From Candidatus Fermentibacterota bacterium (GTDB lineage: Bacteria; Fermentibacterota; Fermentibacteria; Fermentibacterales; Fermentibacteraceae): DNA of 36,734 bases. Position 1 is the first letter of the stretch. Every line of letters starts with the position of its first letter. The stretch spans positions 1 through 36,734 of the forward strand of contig JAAYTY010000078.1 in the NCBI GenBank assembly GCA_012523605.1, read 5' to 3'. Below the pieces are notes generated by a model that made no database searches, was not told the origin of the DNA, and saw only the letters and a program-made list of their open reading frames with translations. Of this stretch, positions 15,102 to 28,717 are shown piece after piece. The position numbers and the translations under genes are program-made.

Positions 15102-15724
15102 CACTGCACCCTCTCCTTCAGGATGTCGACGGCCTTCTCGGAGAGGAGGACCACTTCCGATCCCACCAGGGCTCTCACGCTGACGTGGCGGGCCTGCACC
15201 GCCACCGTGCGCGGGATGTTGCGGGTCGCCCTGATGGTCATCTCGTCGCTGTCGTCAACGAGTATGACGGTCCTGCGGCCGTCGCAGCCCTGGTTGCGGA
15301 CGAACTCGGCGACCTCGGCAGTCCTCCCGGTGCAGGCCAGGTCGCGGATGAGCCTGAGGTTTCCCTCGGCCAGGCGCTCGCTGAGGATGCCTGCCACCGC
15401 CTTGCGGCGCACCTTGCGGTTCACCTTGAGGGACCAGGTCCGCGGATGCGGCCCGTGCGCCACTCCTCCTCCCACCCAGACGGGCGAGCGGAAGCTGCCT
15501 GCGCGGGCGTGCCCGGTGTGCTTCTGCCTCCAGGGCTTGGCCCCCGAGAGGTTCACGTCGCTCCTGTCCCGGGAATCCGCGGTGCCGCTCCTGGAATTGA
15601 GATCCTCCGCGCGCACGACCTCCCAGAGAACGTGAGTGGAGACCCCGGTGCCGAATATCTCCTCGGGCAGATCGGCTGTTCCGACCTCTTCGCCCTTCAT
15701 GTTGTAGACCCTCGCCTCGGCCAT
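15101..15724 (-). CDS. rplD: 50S ribosomal protein L4
   Basis: Assembly protein with an internal loop that reaches the exit tunnel; in E. coli it also represses the S10 operon. The 207-residue product has the loop residues PWRQKHTGHARAGSFRSPVWVGGG (in parts, about 65-88) and GRRTVILVDD. I chose the ATG at 15724, just after the rplC stop and with GGAAGG 4 nt upstream; the ATG at 15736 would overlap rplC. Confidence 0.97.
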   Translation of the reverse strand: MAEARVYNMKGEEVGTADLPEEIFGTGVSTHVLWEVVRAEDLNSRSGTADSRDRSDVNLSGAKPWRQKHTGHARAGSFRSPVWVGGGVAHGPHPRTWSLKVNRKVRRKAVAGILSERLAEGNLRLIRDLACTGRTAEVAEFVRNQGCDGRRTVILVDDSDEMTIRATRNIPRTVAVQARHVSVRALVGSEVVLLSEKAVDILKERVQ

Positions 15725-15725
15725 G

Positions 15726-16355
15726 CTACCTTCCACCCCCCGCCTTGCTGACCAGGAGGTAGCCGTTCCTCGAACCGGGCACGGCGCCCTTCAGCAGGAT
15801 GAGGTTGCGCTCGGCGTCGATCCTCACGATCTCGAGGTTGCGGACGGTTATCTTCGAACAGCCGTCCCTGCCGGGCATGCCCTTGCCCTTCCAGACCTCA
15901 GCCGGCGTAGTATGCTGGCCTATCGCCCCGGGAACCCGCTTCGACTTGCAGCCGTGCGCCTCGTCGCCGCCCGAGAAGCCGTGACGCTTCACCACGCCCT
16001 GGAAGCCCTTGCCCTTGGAGAGTCCCGTGACATCCACCTTCTCGCCCGGGACGAACATCGAGACCTCCAGGAAGTCCCCGGGCTTCACATCCCTGTCGGC
16101 GGGCTTCGGAACCTCGACGAGCCGGGCCACGGGGGGGGCGCCGGCCTTCTCCAGGTGGCCCAGGGCCGGCCTGGACAGCCTGGACTTCTTCTGCGGCCTG
16201 TAACCGATCTGGACTGCCTCGTAGCCGTCCCGCTCGACGGTCCTCACCTGGACCACCGGGCATGGACGGGCCTCCAGAACGGTTACGGGCACGACCCTTC
16301 CGTCCTCACGGAACACGCGGGTCATGCCCACTTTTCGAGCCATCAGTGCGCTCAT
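15726..16355 (-). CDS. rplC: 50S ribosomal protein L3
   Basis: Initiates large-subunit assembly and reaches the peptidyl-transferase centre. The 209-residue frame has MARKVGMTRVF, GKGFQGVVKRHGF and the loop GAIGQHTTPAEVWKGKGMPG (in parts), including the Gln that PrmB methylates in E. coli. Terminal Lys/Gly-rich end. The ATG at 16355 has GGGAG 6 nt upstream. It is separated from rpsJ by an unusual 170-bp structured spacer. Confidence 0.97.
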   Translation of the reverse strand: MSALMARKVGMTRVFREDGRVVPVTVLEARPCPVVQVRTVERDGYEAVQIGYRPQKKSRLSRPALGHLEKAGAPPVARLVEVPKPADRDVKPGDFLEVSMFVPGEKVDVTGLSKGKGFQGVVKRHGFSGGDEAHGCKSKRVPGAIGQHTTPAEVWKGKGMPGRDGCSKITVRNLEIVRIDAERNLILLKGAVPGSRNGYLLVSKAGGGR

Positions 16356-16525
16356 CTGCTACTCCCGTCGCTGAAGTCCCCTCGGGGCGGTGGGACGAGC
16401 GTTTCTGTAACAGGGCGGAGCCTTCCGGCCCTCGCCCTCGAGGACCCTTCCGGGGCCCGCCTGCCCCCGATGGGTCCGCGCCCTCTTAGCCCGGCTACTG
16501 CGCCGGGCCAGTCAGGATGGCGACT
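16356..16525 (-). other. Structured spacer between rpsJ and rplC
   Basis: This is the longest gap inside the ribosomal array, and I find no ORF with coding character in it. On the transcribed strand it contains a 7-bp GC hairpin just after the rpsJ stop (502-508 with 489-495 of 16 kb, i.e. 16489-16508), then two related GC-rich elements that both centre on CCGGAAGG flanked by GGGCC...(G/C)TCC halves. These can each form short hairpins with a GGAA-type loop. There is no clear promoter. It could be a leader regulating rplC-rplD and downstream genes; this is inference. Confidence 0.4.
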
Positions 16526-16831
16526 CTATCGGACCTCGACGTCCACGCCTGCGGGGACGTCGAGCTGTCTCAGTACCTCCGTCGTCTGCTCGCCGGGGTC
16601 TCGTATCTCGATGAGGCGCGAGTGCACGCACATCTCGAACTGCTCCCTGGACTTCTTGTCGATGTGGGGGCTCCGCAGGACGGTCACCAGGCTTCTCTTC
16701 GTAGGGAGGGGAATCGGTCCCGCCACGGTAGCCCCGGTCTGCTTCACGCCCCTGACAATGCTCTGGGCCGAGCGGTCGAGGAGCCTGTGGTCATAGGCCC
16801 TGAGCCTTATCCTGAGCCTGGGTTCGTTCAC
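16526..16831 (-). CDS. rpsJ: 30S ribosomal protein S10
   Basis: Head protein and NusG/NusE partner in transcription antitermination. The 101-residue product has RLRAYDHRLLD, AGPIPLPTKRSLVTVLRSPH and the end LPAGVDVEVR-like AGVDVEV. I chose the GTG at 16831 because GGAGG lies 6 nt upstream and the N-terminus (MNEPRLRIRL) then has exactly the E. coli length; an ATG at 16837 abuts the ribosome binding site. It begins 25 bp after fusA and stands apart from rplC by a 170-bp spacer. Confidence 0.96.
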   Translation of the reverse strand: MNEPRLRIRLRAYDHRLLDRSAQSIVRGVKQTGATVAGPIPLPTKRSLVTVLRSPHIDKKSREQFEMCVHSRLIEIRDPGEQTTEVLRQLDVPAGVDVEVR

Positions 16832-16856
16832 TTCCATCCTCCGCAGAACGGGGCTT

Positions 16857-18950
16857 TCAGCCCCTGCCCGCCGCATCGGCGGGATTGCACGCGATTCCCA
16901 TCCTCTGCTTGAGCGCCAGGGCCGCTGCAGGCGGCACCTCGGCGAACTCGAGGAACTGCATTGTGTAGCTTGCGCGTCCCTGTGTCAAGGAGCGCAGAGA
17001 GGTAGTATAGCCAAAAAGCTCGGCAAGGGGTACCCTGGCGTCGACGAGGCTCACCTCTCCCCTGGGCTCCATGGAGCTGACTCTGCCGCGCCTCGCCGAG
17101 ATGTCGCCGATCACGTCTCCCACATACTCCCCGGGACACACGACATCTACCTTCATGACAGGCTCCTTGAGGATCGGGCATGCAGAGGACACCGCGTTTC
17201 TGAGGGCCATGGCCGCGGCCGTCGAATAGCCGATTTCGCTGCTGTCGGACTCGTGAAGGCGCGCCTCGACCAGCTCGATCCGGATGCCGTCCAGAGGGAA
17301 ACCGGCTATCGGACCCGCTCCGACGGCGCCCATGACGCCCGTGCGGACGGCTTCGACTATGCCGGCGGGCAGCTCGGCGGCGCGTGATCCGGCGACGAAC
17401 TCGATGCCGGACCGGATCGGGGAGACGGCCAGTCTGGCATGTCCGAAATTGCGCCTGCCGCCGATCTCCCGCTCGAACTCCGACTCGGCCTCGGCCCTGT
17501 CCGAAACGCCCTCCCGGTAGGAGACCTGCGGCCTGCCTGTCCTCACCTTTATGCGCTTCTCCCTTTTGAGCCTGTCGGCGACGATCTCGAGGTGGAGCTC
17601 TCCCATTCCCCTGATCAGAAGCTGCCCCGAATCCTCGTCGATCCCCGTGCGCAGGGTGGGATCCTCCCCGGTGAGGTCGGCCAGCGCCTCCTCCAGCGCC
17701 TTTTCGTCACGGGTGCTCTCGGGCTCTATCGCCATCTGCATCACGGGGTCTGGAAATACGATGGGCTCCAGCGCGATCGGATGATCCATGTCCGTCAGCG
17801 TATCGCCCGTCGCGGCACCCCTGAGACCCACGGCGGCGATGTCCCCCGCAGCGATTTCCTCTATGTGCGTGCGCTTGTCGGCGTGCATGCGGAGCAGCCT
17901 GGCGAGGCGGTCCTTCCTTCCCGTCCTGTTGTTGAGCACGGTGTCGCCGTCGGCGGCCACACCGGAATAGACCCTCATGTAGGCCAGTCTGCCCAGATGA
18001 TCGTCGCTCTGGATCTTGAATACGAGGGCGGTGAACGGTTCGTCCTCCGTGCGCTGGCGCATGGCCGCCCGGCCGTCGGGGGCGGTTCCGGTCACGGCGG
18101 GGAGTTCGGACGGAGAGGGGAGCCAATCCACCACCGCATCCAGAAGAGGCTGTATGCCGGCGTTCCGGAGGGCGGATCCGCAGAGCACCGGAACGAAGCG
18201 CCCCTCTATCGTGCCCCTGCGGATGAGGGAGCGCACCTCCTCCCTGCCGAGCTCTCCCGCGAAGTAGCGCTCCATGGCTCGATCGTCCAGCAGTGCCGCC
18301 GCCTCCCACATCTCGTCGCGGGCGGCCTCGTAGCGCTCCTTCATCCCGGCAGGGACGGGTTCCGTATGAATCTCGACGCCCAGCGACTCCTGGTCGAACC
18401 GCATGGCGACTCCGTCGAGGACGTGCACGATCCCCGAGAAGTCGCTTCCGGACCCTATGGGAATGCATACCGGGAGGGGCTTCGCGCCCAGGCGCTCCCT
18501 CATCATCCCGAGGACCATGTCGAAGTCGGAGCCCTGCCGGTCGAGCTTGTTCACGAACGCCAGCCTGGGCACGCCGTATCTGTCGGCCTGGTGCCATACG
18601 GTCTCGGACTGGGGTTCAACTCCTCCCACTCCGCAGAAGACCGCCACGGCGCCGTCGAGAACCCTGAGGCTGCGCTCCACCTCGACAGTGAAGTCCACAT
18701 GGCCGGGAGTGTCTATGATGTTTATACGGTGATCCCGCCAGGTGCACGTCGTGGCGGCCGCCGTTATGGTGATGCCCCTCTCGCGCTCCTGGGGCATCCA
18801 GTCCATCGCCGCGGTCCCGTGATCGACGTCGCCCATGCGGTGGAGGCGTCCGGTGTAGAACAGGATCCTCTCCGTTACGGTAGTCTTGCCGGCATCTATA
18901 TGGGCCATGATGCCGATGTTGCGGATGCTTTCCTGTCCCGGCCTTCCCAT
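16857..18950 (-). CDS. fusA: Elongation factor G
   Basis: GTPase that drives translocation and, with RRF, ribosome recycling. The 697-residue protein has the G1 motif AHIDAGKTT (16-24), G2 RERGITI (about 56-62), G3 DTPGHVDF (80-87) and G4 NKLD (134-137), then domain II, III, the S5-like domain IV and the C-terminal domain V. The visible pattern VFCGVGGVEPQSETVWHQADRYG is close to bacterial EF-G. No tuf follows it, unlike many str operons; the only tuf in the window lies upstream with the tRNAs. GGAGG sits 8 nt before the ATG. Confidence 0.97.
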   Translation of the reverse strand: MGRPGQESIRNIGIMAHIDAGKTTVTERILFYTGRLHRMGDVDHGTAAMDWMPQERERGITITAAATTCTWRDHRINIIDTPGHVDFTVEVERSLRVLDGAVAVFCGVGGVEPQSETVWHQADRYGVPRLAFVNKLDRQGSDFDMVLGMMRERLGAKPLPVCIPIGSGSDFSGIVHVLDGVAMRFDQESLGVEIHTEPVPAGMKERYEAARDEMWEAAALLDDRAMERYFAGELGREEVRSLIRRGTIEGRFVPVLCGSALRNAGIQPLLDAVVDWLPSPSELPAVTGTAPDGRAAMRQRTEDEPFTALVFKIQSDDHLGRLAYMRVYSGVAADGDTVLNNRTGRKDRLARLLRMHADKRTHIEEIAAGDIAAVGLRGAATGDTLTDMDHPIALEPIVFPDPVMQMAIEPESTRDEKALEEALADLTGEDPTLRTGIDEDSGQLLIRGMGELHLEIVADRLKREKRIKVRTGRPQVSYREGVSDRAEAESEFEREIGGRRNFGHARLAVSPIRSGIEFVAGSRAAELPAGIVEAVRTGVMGAVGAGPIAGFPLDGIRIELVEARLHESDSSEIGYSTAAAMALRNAVSSACPILKEPVMKVDVVCPGEYVGDVIGDISARRGRVSSMEPRGEVSLVDARVPLAELFGYTTSLRSLTQGRASYTMQFLEFAEVPPAAALALKQRMGIACNPADAAGRG

Positions 18951-19000
18951 CAGGCGATCCTCCGGGGCCCGGTCTGGGGATCCACGGTGAACGGGGCCGC

Positions 19001-19018
19001 CCGGGGAAACGCCCCCGG
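19001..19018 (-). other. GC hairpin between rpsG and fusA
   Basis: A perfect 6-bp inverted repeat (CCGGGG / CCCCGG, loop of 6) lies directly after the rpsG stop, within the 70-bp rpsG/fusA gap. There is no U-tract. It may protect mRNA or modulate fusA expression; no specific role can be shown. Confidence 0.35.
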
Positions 19019-19020
19019 AC

Positions 19021-19494
19021 CTACCAGCGGTAGTGGGCGAAGGCCTTGTTGGCCTCGGCCATCTTGTGCGTTTCCTCGCGTTTCTTTACGCTTCCCGCGC
19101 CTTCGCCCTTCGCGGCGTCCATGATCTCCGCAGCGAGCCTGTCGGCCAGGGATCTTCCCTTGCGCTGGCGGGAGTACTGGATGATCCAGCGTATCGCCAG
19201 GGCGTCGCGCTCGGATTGTCTGACCTCCATGGGGACCTGGTAGGTGGAGCCTCCCACCCTGCGCGACTTGACCTTGAGTACGGGCCTCACGTTGTTCATG
19301 GCCCTGTTGAAGACGCTGAGGCCGTCCTGGCCGGTCTTCTCCTCGATGATATCCATCGCGCCGTAGAAGATCCTCTCGGCTACGGGCTTCTTCCCGCGCT
19401 CCATGATGCTGTTGATGAACCTCGTGACGAGCGTGTTCCCGAATCTCCTGTCGGGGGGCAGCTCGCGCTTGCGTGGTGTTGCTCGCCTCGACAT
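19021..19494 (-). CDS. rpsG: 30S ribosomal protein S7
   Basis: Nucleates 30S head assembly and represses the str operon in E. coli. The 157-residue product has SRRATPRKRELPPDRRFGN, the helix block LVTRFINSIMERGKK (in parts), VGGSTYQVPMEV and the C-terminal HKMAEANKAFAHYRW, all canonical. ATG start at 19494, 36 bp after rpsL. Confidence 0.97.
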   Translation of the reverse strand: MSRRATPRKRELPPDRRFGNTLVTRFINSIMERGKKPVAERIFYGAMDIIEEKTGQDGLSVFNRAMNNVRPVLKVKSRRVGGSTYQVPMEVRQSERDALAIRWIIQYSRQRKGRSLADRLAAEIMDAAKGEGAGSVKKREETHKMAEANKAFAHYRW

Positions 19495-19530
19495 TCCCTG
19501 CTAGGCTTCCTCTCTGCCGCGACCCTCGTG

Positions 19531-19902
19531 CTACGAGGGCTTCTTGGCCCCGTACTTTGACCTGCTCTGACGCCTTCCCTCGACGCCCGAGGCGTCCTCC
19601 ACACCCCTGATGATGTGGTACCTGACACCGGGGAGGTCCTTGACCCTGCCGCCCCTGACGAGGACAACCGAGTGCTCGTTGAGGTTGTGGCCCTCGCCCG
19701 GGATGTAGCAGGTGACCTCGTAGCCGTTCCTCAGCCTGACCCTGGCCACCTTGCGAAGCGCGGAGTTCGGCTTCTTCGGCGTCGATGTATAGACGCGGGT
19801 GCAGATGCCTTTCTTCTGCGGACACCCCGTCAGAGCGGGGGCTTTCGTCTTCGTCGTCTTCTGGCTGCGTCCGAAACGCACCAGCTGGTTTATGGTCGGC
19901 AA
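19531..19902 (-). CDS. rpsL: 30S ribosomal protein S12
   Basis: Decoding-centre protein. The 123-residue product has TPKKPNSALRK (41-51) and GGRVKDLPGVRYH (84-96). The lysines at 43 and 88, whose mutation gives streptomycin resistance in E. coli, are wild type, and D89, the site of beta-methylthiolation by RimO, is present. The start is TTG at 19902 with GGAG 5 nt upstream. It follows rpoC after 57 bp, joining the beta and str operons. Confidence 0.97.
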   Translation of the reverse strand: MPTINQLVRFGRSQKTTKTKAPALTGCPQKKGICTRVYTSTPKKPNSALRKVARVRLRNGYEVTCYIPGEGHNLNEHSVVLVRGGRVKDLPGVRYHIIRGVEDASGVEGRRQSRSKYGAKKPS

Positions 19903-19919
19903 CTCAGCTCCTTTCTGCG

Positions 19920-19945
19920 CCCGCGGAAACTCCGAGCGCCGCGGG
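19920..19945 (-). other. 7-bp hairpin between rpoC and rpsL
   Basis: CCCGCGG and CCGCGGG (7 bp, loop of 12) lie between the rpoC stop and the TTG start of rpsL. On the transcribed strand the loop ends in TTT and no U-run follows the stem. It may be a weak attenuation or processing site at the beta/str junction. Confidence 0.35.
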
Positions 19946-19959
19946 TTTAGCTTTTCATC

Positions 19960-24798
<4,839 letters not shown>

Positions 24799-24799
24799 C

Positions 24800-27700
24800 C
24801 TACTTCTCCTCCTCGGTGACGAGCTCAACGTCCAGGGCCAGAGCCCTCATCTCGTTGAGGAGCACGTGGAACGACTCCGGAACGCCGGGGTCCGGAATGA
24901 CGTCGTTGTTCACTATCGCGCTGTAGGCCCTGGATCTGCCCTCCGCGTCATCCGACTTGATGGTCAGCATCTCCCTGAGGGTGTAGGCGGCGCCGTAGGC
25001 CTCGAGGGCCCAGACCTCCATCTCTCCGAGCCTCTGACCGCCCTTCTGGGCCTTTCCACCCAGCGGCTGCTGAGTGACCATCGCGTAAGGGCCGGTGGAT
25101 CTGGCGTGCATCTTGTCCTCGACCTGGTGGGCGAGCTTCATCATGTACATGACGCCGACGGTGACCTTCTGGTCCATCGGTTCGCCCGTTCGCCCGTCGT
25201 ATAGCTGTACCTTCCCGTCCTGCGGGAGCTTCGCCTCCTTCAGGGCCTTGCGTATGGTCTCGTTCGCGGCCGAGTCGAACACGGGGGTTATGGCGGTGAA
25301 GCCTAGCTTCTGCGCCACCCATCCGAGGTTCGTCTCCATGATCTGCCCGACGTTCATCCTGGAGGGGACTCCCAGGGGGTTGAGGCAGATGTCGACGGGC
25401 GTGCCGTCGGGCAGGTAGGGCATGTCCTCCTCGGGGACTATTATGCTCACGACGCCCTTGTTCCCGTGGCGCCCGGCCATCTTGTCCCCGACCTGGAGCT
25501 TGCGCCTGCTGGCGATGTACACCTTCACCAGTTTCAGAGTCCCGGGCTGCAGCTCGTCGCCCTTGTTTATCTTGTCGACCTCTATCTCGTACTCGCGCTC
25601 CATCCGCTCTATCTGGGCGTTGGACCGCCTGAGCACCTGGCGGACCTTGTCGTCGATCTCGAGATCGTCCACTAGCTGGGTCCCGGTGTCGAGGTCGGCG
25701 AAGCTGATCCTGGAAAGGGCCGTGGCGCCGAGCTTCCTCCCCGGCGCGACGACCATCTCGCCGGTCAGGACGTCCACCATGTTGACCGCCTTCTGGTCGC
25801 GCAGGAGCTCCTTCAGTATCACGTCGCGCTCCGCGGCGAGGGTCTTCTTGCGGGTTTCGAGCTCCTCCGACAGACGGCGGACCTTCTCGTCGATCTCGCG
25901 CCGCGCCCTCTCGGACCTGTCCCTCCGGGCATAGACCTTCACGTCTATCACTACGCCGTCCATGCCCGCCGGAGCCTTCAGAGAAACGTCCTTCACGTCC
26001 CCGGCCTTCTGGCCGAAGATCGCCCTGATGAGCCTCTCCTCCGGAGACTGGTCCTGTTCGCCCTTCGGGGTGACCTTCCCCACCAGGTAGTCGTCGGCCT
26101 TGACCCTCGAGCCGACTCTGATGATGCCGTCGGCGTCCAGGTTCCTCTTCGCCTCCTCGCCGACGTTGGGGATCTCCCTCGTGAGCTCCTCCGGGCCGAG
26201 CTTGGTCTCCCGGAACTGGGTCTCCAGCTCGAAGACGTGAACCGAGGTGAACGCGTCGTTCTTTATCAGCCTCTCGCTGACCACCACGGCGTCCTCGAAG
26301 TTGTAGCCGTTCCACGGGCAGAAGGCCACGAGAGCGTTGACGCCCAGAGCCAGCATCCCGTCCTTGGTGGCCATCCCGTCCGCGAGGGGCTGTCCCTGCT
26401 CCACGTGGTCGCCCTCGCGCACGATCGGCTTCTGGTTGATGGCCGTGTCCTGGTTCGTTCTGACGAACTTCTTGAGGTGATAGACATCGAATCTGTTGAA
26501 GTCGAGCGGATCGGTGTCGGCGCGGACCACTATCATGGAGGCGTCGGAATGCGTCACTCTGCCGCTCCGGCGGGCGACGACGAGAGCACCCGAGTCACGG
26601 GCGGCCCTGCCTTCGAGGCCGGTGCCCACGATGGGGGCCTCGGTGTAGAGCAGGGGCACGGCCTGTCTCTGCATGTTGGAACCCATCAGGGCCCTGTTCG
26701 CGTCGTCGTGCTCGAGGAACGGTATCAGCGCCGCGGACACGCCGACGAGCTGCTGAGGGCTGACGTCGATGTACTCCACCTCCGAAGGCGGCACCATCGG
26801 GAAGCTGCCGGCTCGCCGCGCCCTCACCAGCGGACCCTTCAGGAAACCCCTGCCGTCGATCTCCGTATTCGCCTCGGCGATCGTGGTCCTGTCCTCCCTG
26901 TCGGCCGACAGATAGACCACCTCGTTGGTGACCCTGCCCTTGATGACCCTCCTGTAGGGGGCCTCGAGGAACCCGAACCTGTTGATGGAAGCATAGACGG
27001 AGAGGGTGGTGATAAGTCCGATGTTGGGGCCCTCCGGTGTCTCCACCGGGCAGACGCGTCCGTAGTGGGTATGATGGACGTCCCTCACGTCGAAGCCCGC
27101 GCGTTCCCTCGTGAGGCCGCCCTCGCCGAGGGCGCTGGTTCGCCTCTTGTGCGTGAGCTCCGCGAGCGGGTTCGTCTGCTCCATGAACTGCGAGAGCTGG
27201 CTCGAGCCGAAGAACGTGTTGATCACGCTCGACAGGGTTCTCGAGTTGACCAGCTCCGTGGGCGTGAGCTTCTCGCGGTCCTGGTGACCCATTCTGTCGC
27301 GTATTGTGCGGGCCATGCGGCTCAGACCCTTCGAGAACTCCTGCCCGAGCAGCTCGCCGACCGTCTTGACCCTCCGGTTGCCGAGGTGGTCGATGTCGTC
27401 GGCCGCGATCTTCCCCTCGCGCAGCCTTATGAGGTTCTCCACGATTGCGACGAGATCCTCGACCGTGAGGGTGAGCTTGTCCATGGGGGTTTCGATGTTG
27501 AGGCGTTCGTTGAGCTTGTAGCGACCCACCTCGCTGAGGCTGTACCTCTTCGAGTCGAAGAACATCGAGCGGAGATAGCTCCTCGCATGATCGAGCGACG
27601 GGGCTTCGGTGCCCCTCAGGGCCTCGTAGATCCAGAGGGTTGCGTTGTCCTCGTTCTTCTCGACACCGGAGCCCAGGCTGGACTCCTCCTTGGCGAGGGT

Positions 27701-28603
27701 CTTCCTTATGCCGTCGAAGTCGGTCTTGTCGCTGCGGACGTCGAGGAATGCAGCCCGCTTTATTCCGCGGGCGACCAGGGCCTCGAGCTTCTCGATGTTC
27801 TCCACGGGTTCGTCGCACCGGGCCAGAAGCTCGCCGGTCTTCGGGTCGACGATGTCCTCGGCGAAGGATTTGAGCGTGAGTTCCACCGATTTCGTCTTGC
27901 TCTTCAGGGCCGAATCGAGGGCGTGCTCGACCCTGGGATAGAACCGGGACAGGATTTCGGCATCCGTGGCCAGCCCCAGCGACCTGAGGAGCATCGTGAT
28001 CGGAATGCGCTTGGGCCTCTTGTCGATGTTGGCGAAGATGACGTCGTTGGTGTCGAGCATCAGGTCGAGCCAGGATCCTCTCTGCGGAATGACGCGCGCG
28101 CTGCAGACCCTGCGGCCCCTGGGCATCGCCTTCTCCTCGAAGAAGACGCCGGGGCTCCTGTGGAGCTGGCTCACGATGACCCTCTCGGCCCCGTTGATGA
28201 TGAAGGAGCCCGTGTCCGTCATGAGGGGCAGTTCGCCGAGGAACACCGACTGCTCGACTATCCTGGAGACCTTCTTCTCGTCGGGCGTTCCCCTGAAGAC
28301 CAGACGAAGCTTCGCGTTCAGCGGGGCCGCGTAGGTCAGGTGCTTCGCCAGGGCTTCGTCGATGCCGTATCGGGGGGTTCCGACCTCGTAGCGCACATAC
28401 TCCAGCGAGAACTCCCTGTTCGCGCTCTCTATCGGGAAGGTGTCGAGGAATATCTTGTGGAGTCCCTGGGGGAGGCGCTCGTCCGGGGGCACCTCGGCCT
28501 GGAGAAACATCTCGAAGGACTTCTTCTGGATGTCCAGAAGATCAGGCACCTCGATCGCGGGAGTGATCCGCGAATAGTTCCTGACAGGTCTCTTATCCTT
28601 CAC
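24800..28603 (-). CDS. rpoB: DNA-directed RNA polymerase beta subunit
   Basis: Second catalytic subunit, 1,267 residues. The rifampicin region reads GSSQLSQFMEQTNPLAELTHKRR at 466-488 (in parts), with E475 and T477 where E. coli has D516 and N518, while H485 and S490 match H526 and S531. The C-terminal part has GDKMAGRHGNKG and the clamp end LPQDGKVQLYDGRTGE. A charged coiled-coil-like insertion (about 885-930, R/E/K-rich) precedes the HGNKG region. The start is GTG at 28603 with AGGAG 7 nt upstream, after an attenuator-like hairpin. Confidence 0.97.
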   Translation of the reverse strand: MKDKRPVRNYSRITPAIEVPDLLDIQKKSFEMFLQAEVPPDERLPQGLHKIFLDTFPIESANREFSLEYVRYEVGTPRYGIDEALAKHLTYAAPLNAKLRLVFRGTPDEKKVSRIVEQSVFLGELPLMTDTGSFIINGAERVIVSQLHRSPGVFFEEKAMPRGRRVCSARVIPQRGSWLDLMLDTNDVIFANIDKRPKRIPITMLLRSLGLATDAEILSRFYPRVEHALDSALKSKTKSVELTLKSFAEDIVDPKTGELLARCDEPVENIEKLEALVARGIKRAAFLDVRSDKTDFDGIRKTLAKEESSLGSGVEKNEDNATLWIYEALRGTEAPSLDHARSYLRSMFFDSKRYSLSEVGRYKLNERLNIETPMDKLTLTVEDLVAIVENLIRLREGKIAADDIDHLGNRRVKTVGELLGQEFSKGLSRMARTIRDRMGHQDREKLTPTELVNSRTLSSVINTFFGSSQLSQFMEQTNPLAELTHKRRTSALGEGGLTRERAGFDVRDVHHTHYGRVCPVETPEGPNIGLITTLSVYASINRFGFLEAPYRRVIKGRVTNEVVYLSADREDRTTIAEANTEIDGRGFLKGPLVRARRAGSFPMVPPSEVEYIDVSPQQLVGVSAALIPFLEHDDANRALMGSNMQRQAVPLLYTEAPIVGTGLEGRAARDSGALVVARRSGRVTHSDASMIVVRADTDPLDFNRFDVYHLKKFVRTNQDTAINQKPIVREGDHVEQGQPLADGMATKDGMLALGVNALVAFCPWNGYNFEDAVVVSERLIKNDAFTSVHVFELETQFRETKLGPEELTREIPNVGEEAKRNLDADGIIRVGSRVKADDYLVGKVTPKGEQDQSPEERLIRAIFGQKAGDVKDVSLKAPAGMDGVVIDVKVYARRDRSERARREIDEKVRRLSEELETRKKTLAAERDVILKELLRDQKAVNMVDVLTGEMVVAPGRKLGATALSRISFADLDTGTQLVDDLEIDDKVRQVLRRSNAQIERMEREYEIEVDKINKGDELQPGTLKLVKVYIASRRKLQVGDKMAGRHGNKGVVSIIVPEEDMPYLPDGTPVDICLNPLGVPSRMNVGQIMETNLGWVAQKLGFTAITPVFDSAANETIRKALKEAKLPQDGKVQLYDGRTGEPMDQKVTVGVMYMMKLAHQVEDKMHARSTGPYAMVTQQPLGGKAQKGGQRLGEMEVWALEAYGAAYTLREMLTIKSDDAEGRSRAYSAIVNNDVIPDPGVPESFHVLLNEMRALALDVELVTEEEK

Positions 28604-28656
28604 CTGGCCACTCCTAACGGCTGGCTCGCACCAGTGGACTGGAAACCCGGCCGGGG

Positions 28657-28690
28657 AAAACAGCGAGAGAAGGCCGTCTGCGGCCCTCTC
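28657..28690 (-). terminator. Attenuator-like hairpin between rplL and rpoB
   Basis: On the transcribed strand GAGAG-GGCCG, loop CAGA, CGGCC-TT-CTCTC forms a 10-bp stem (5+5) with a 2-nt bulge (28665-28690), followed after 4 nt by TTTT (28657-28660). It lies in the 114-bp rplL/rpoB gap, exactly where E. coli has its partial terminator that lowers rpoBC relative to rplJL. Partial termination is inferred. Confidence 0.6.
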
Positions 28691-28717
28691 CCGCCGGTGT
28701 AGCTCAAAAGAGCGTCA

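Noticed and set aside
26237..28702. An 821-codon plus-strand open frame
   Set aside because: Antisense shadow of rpoB, with low-complexity translation rich in H, R, D and E.
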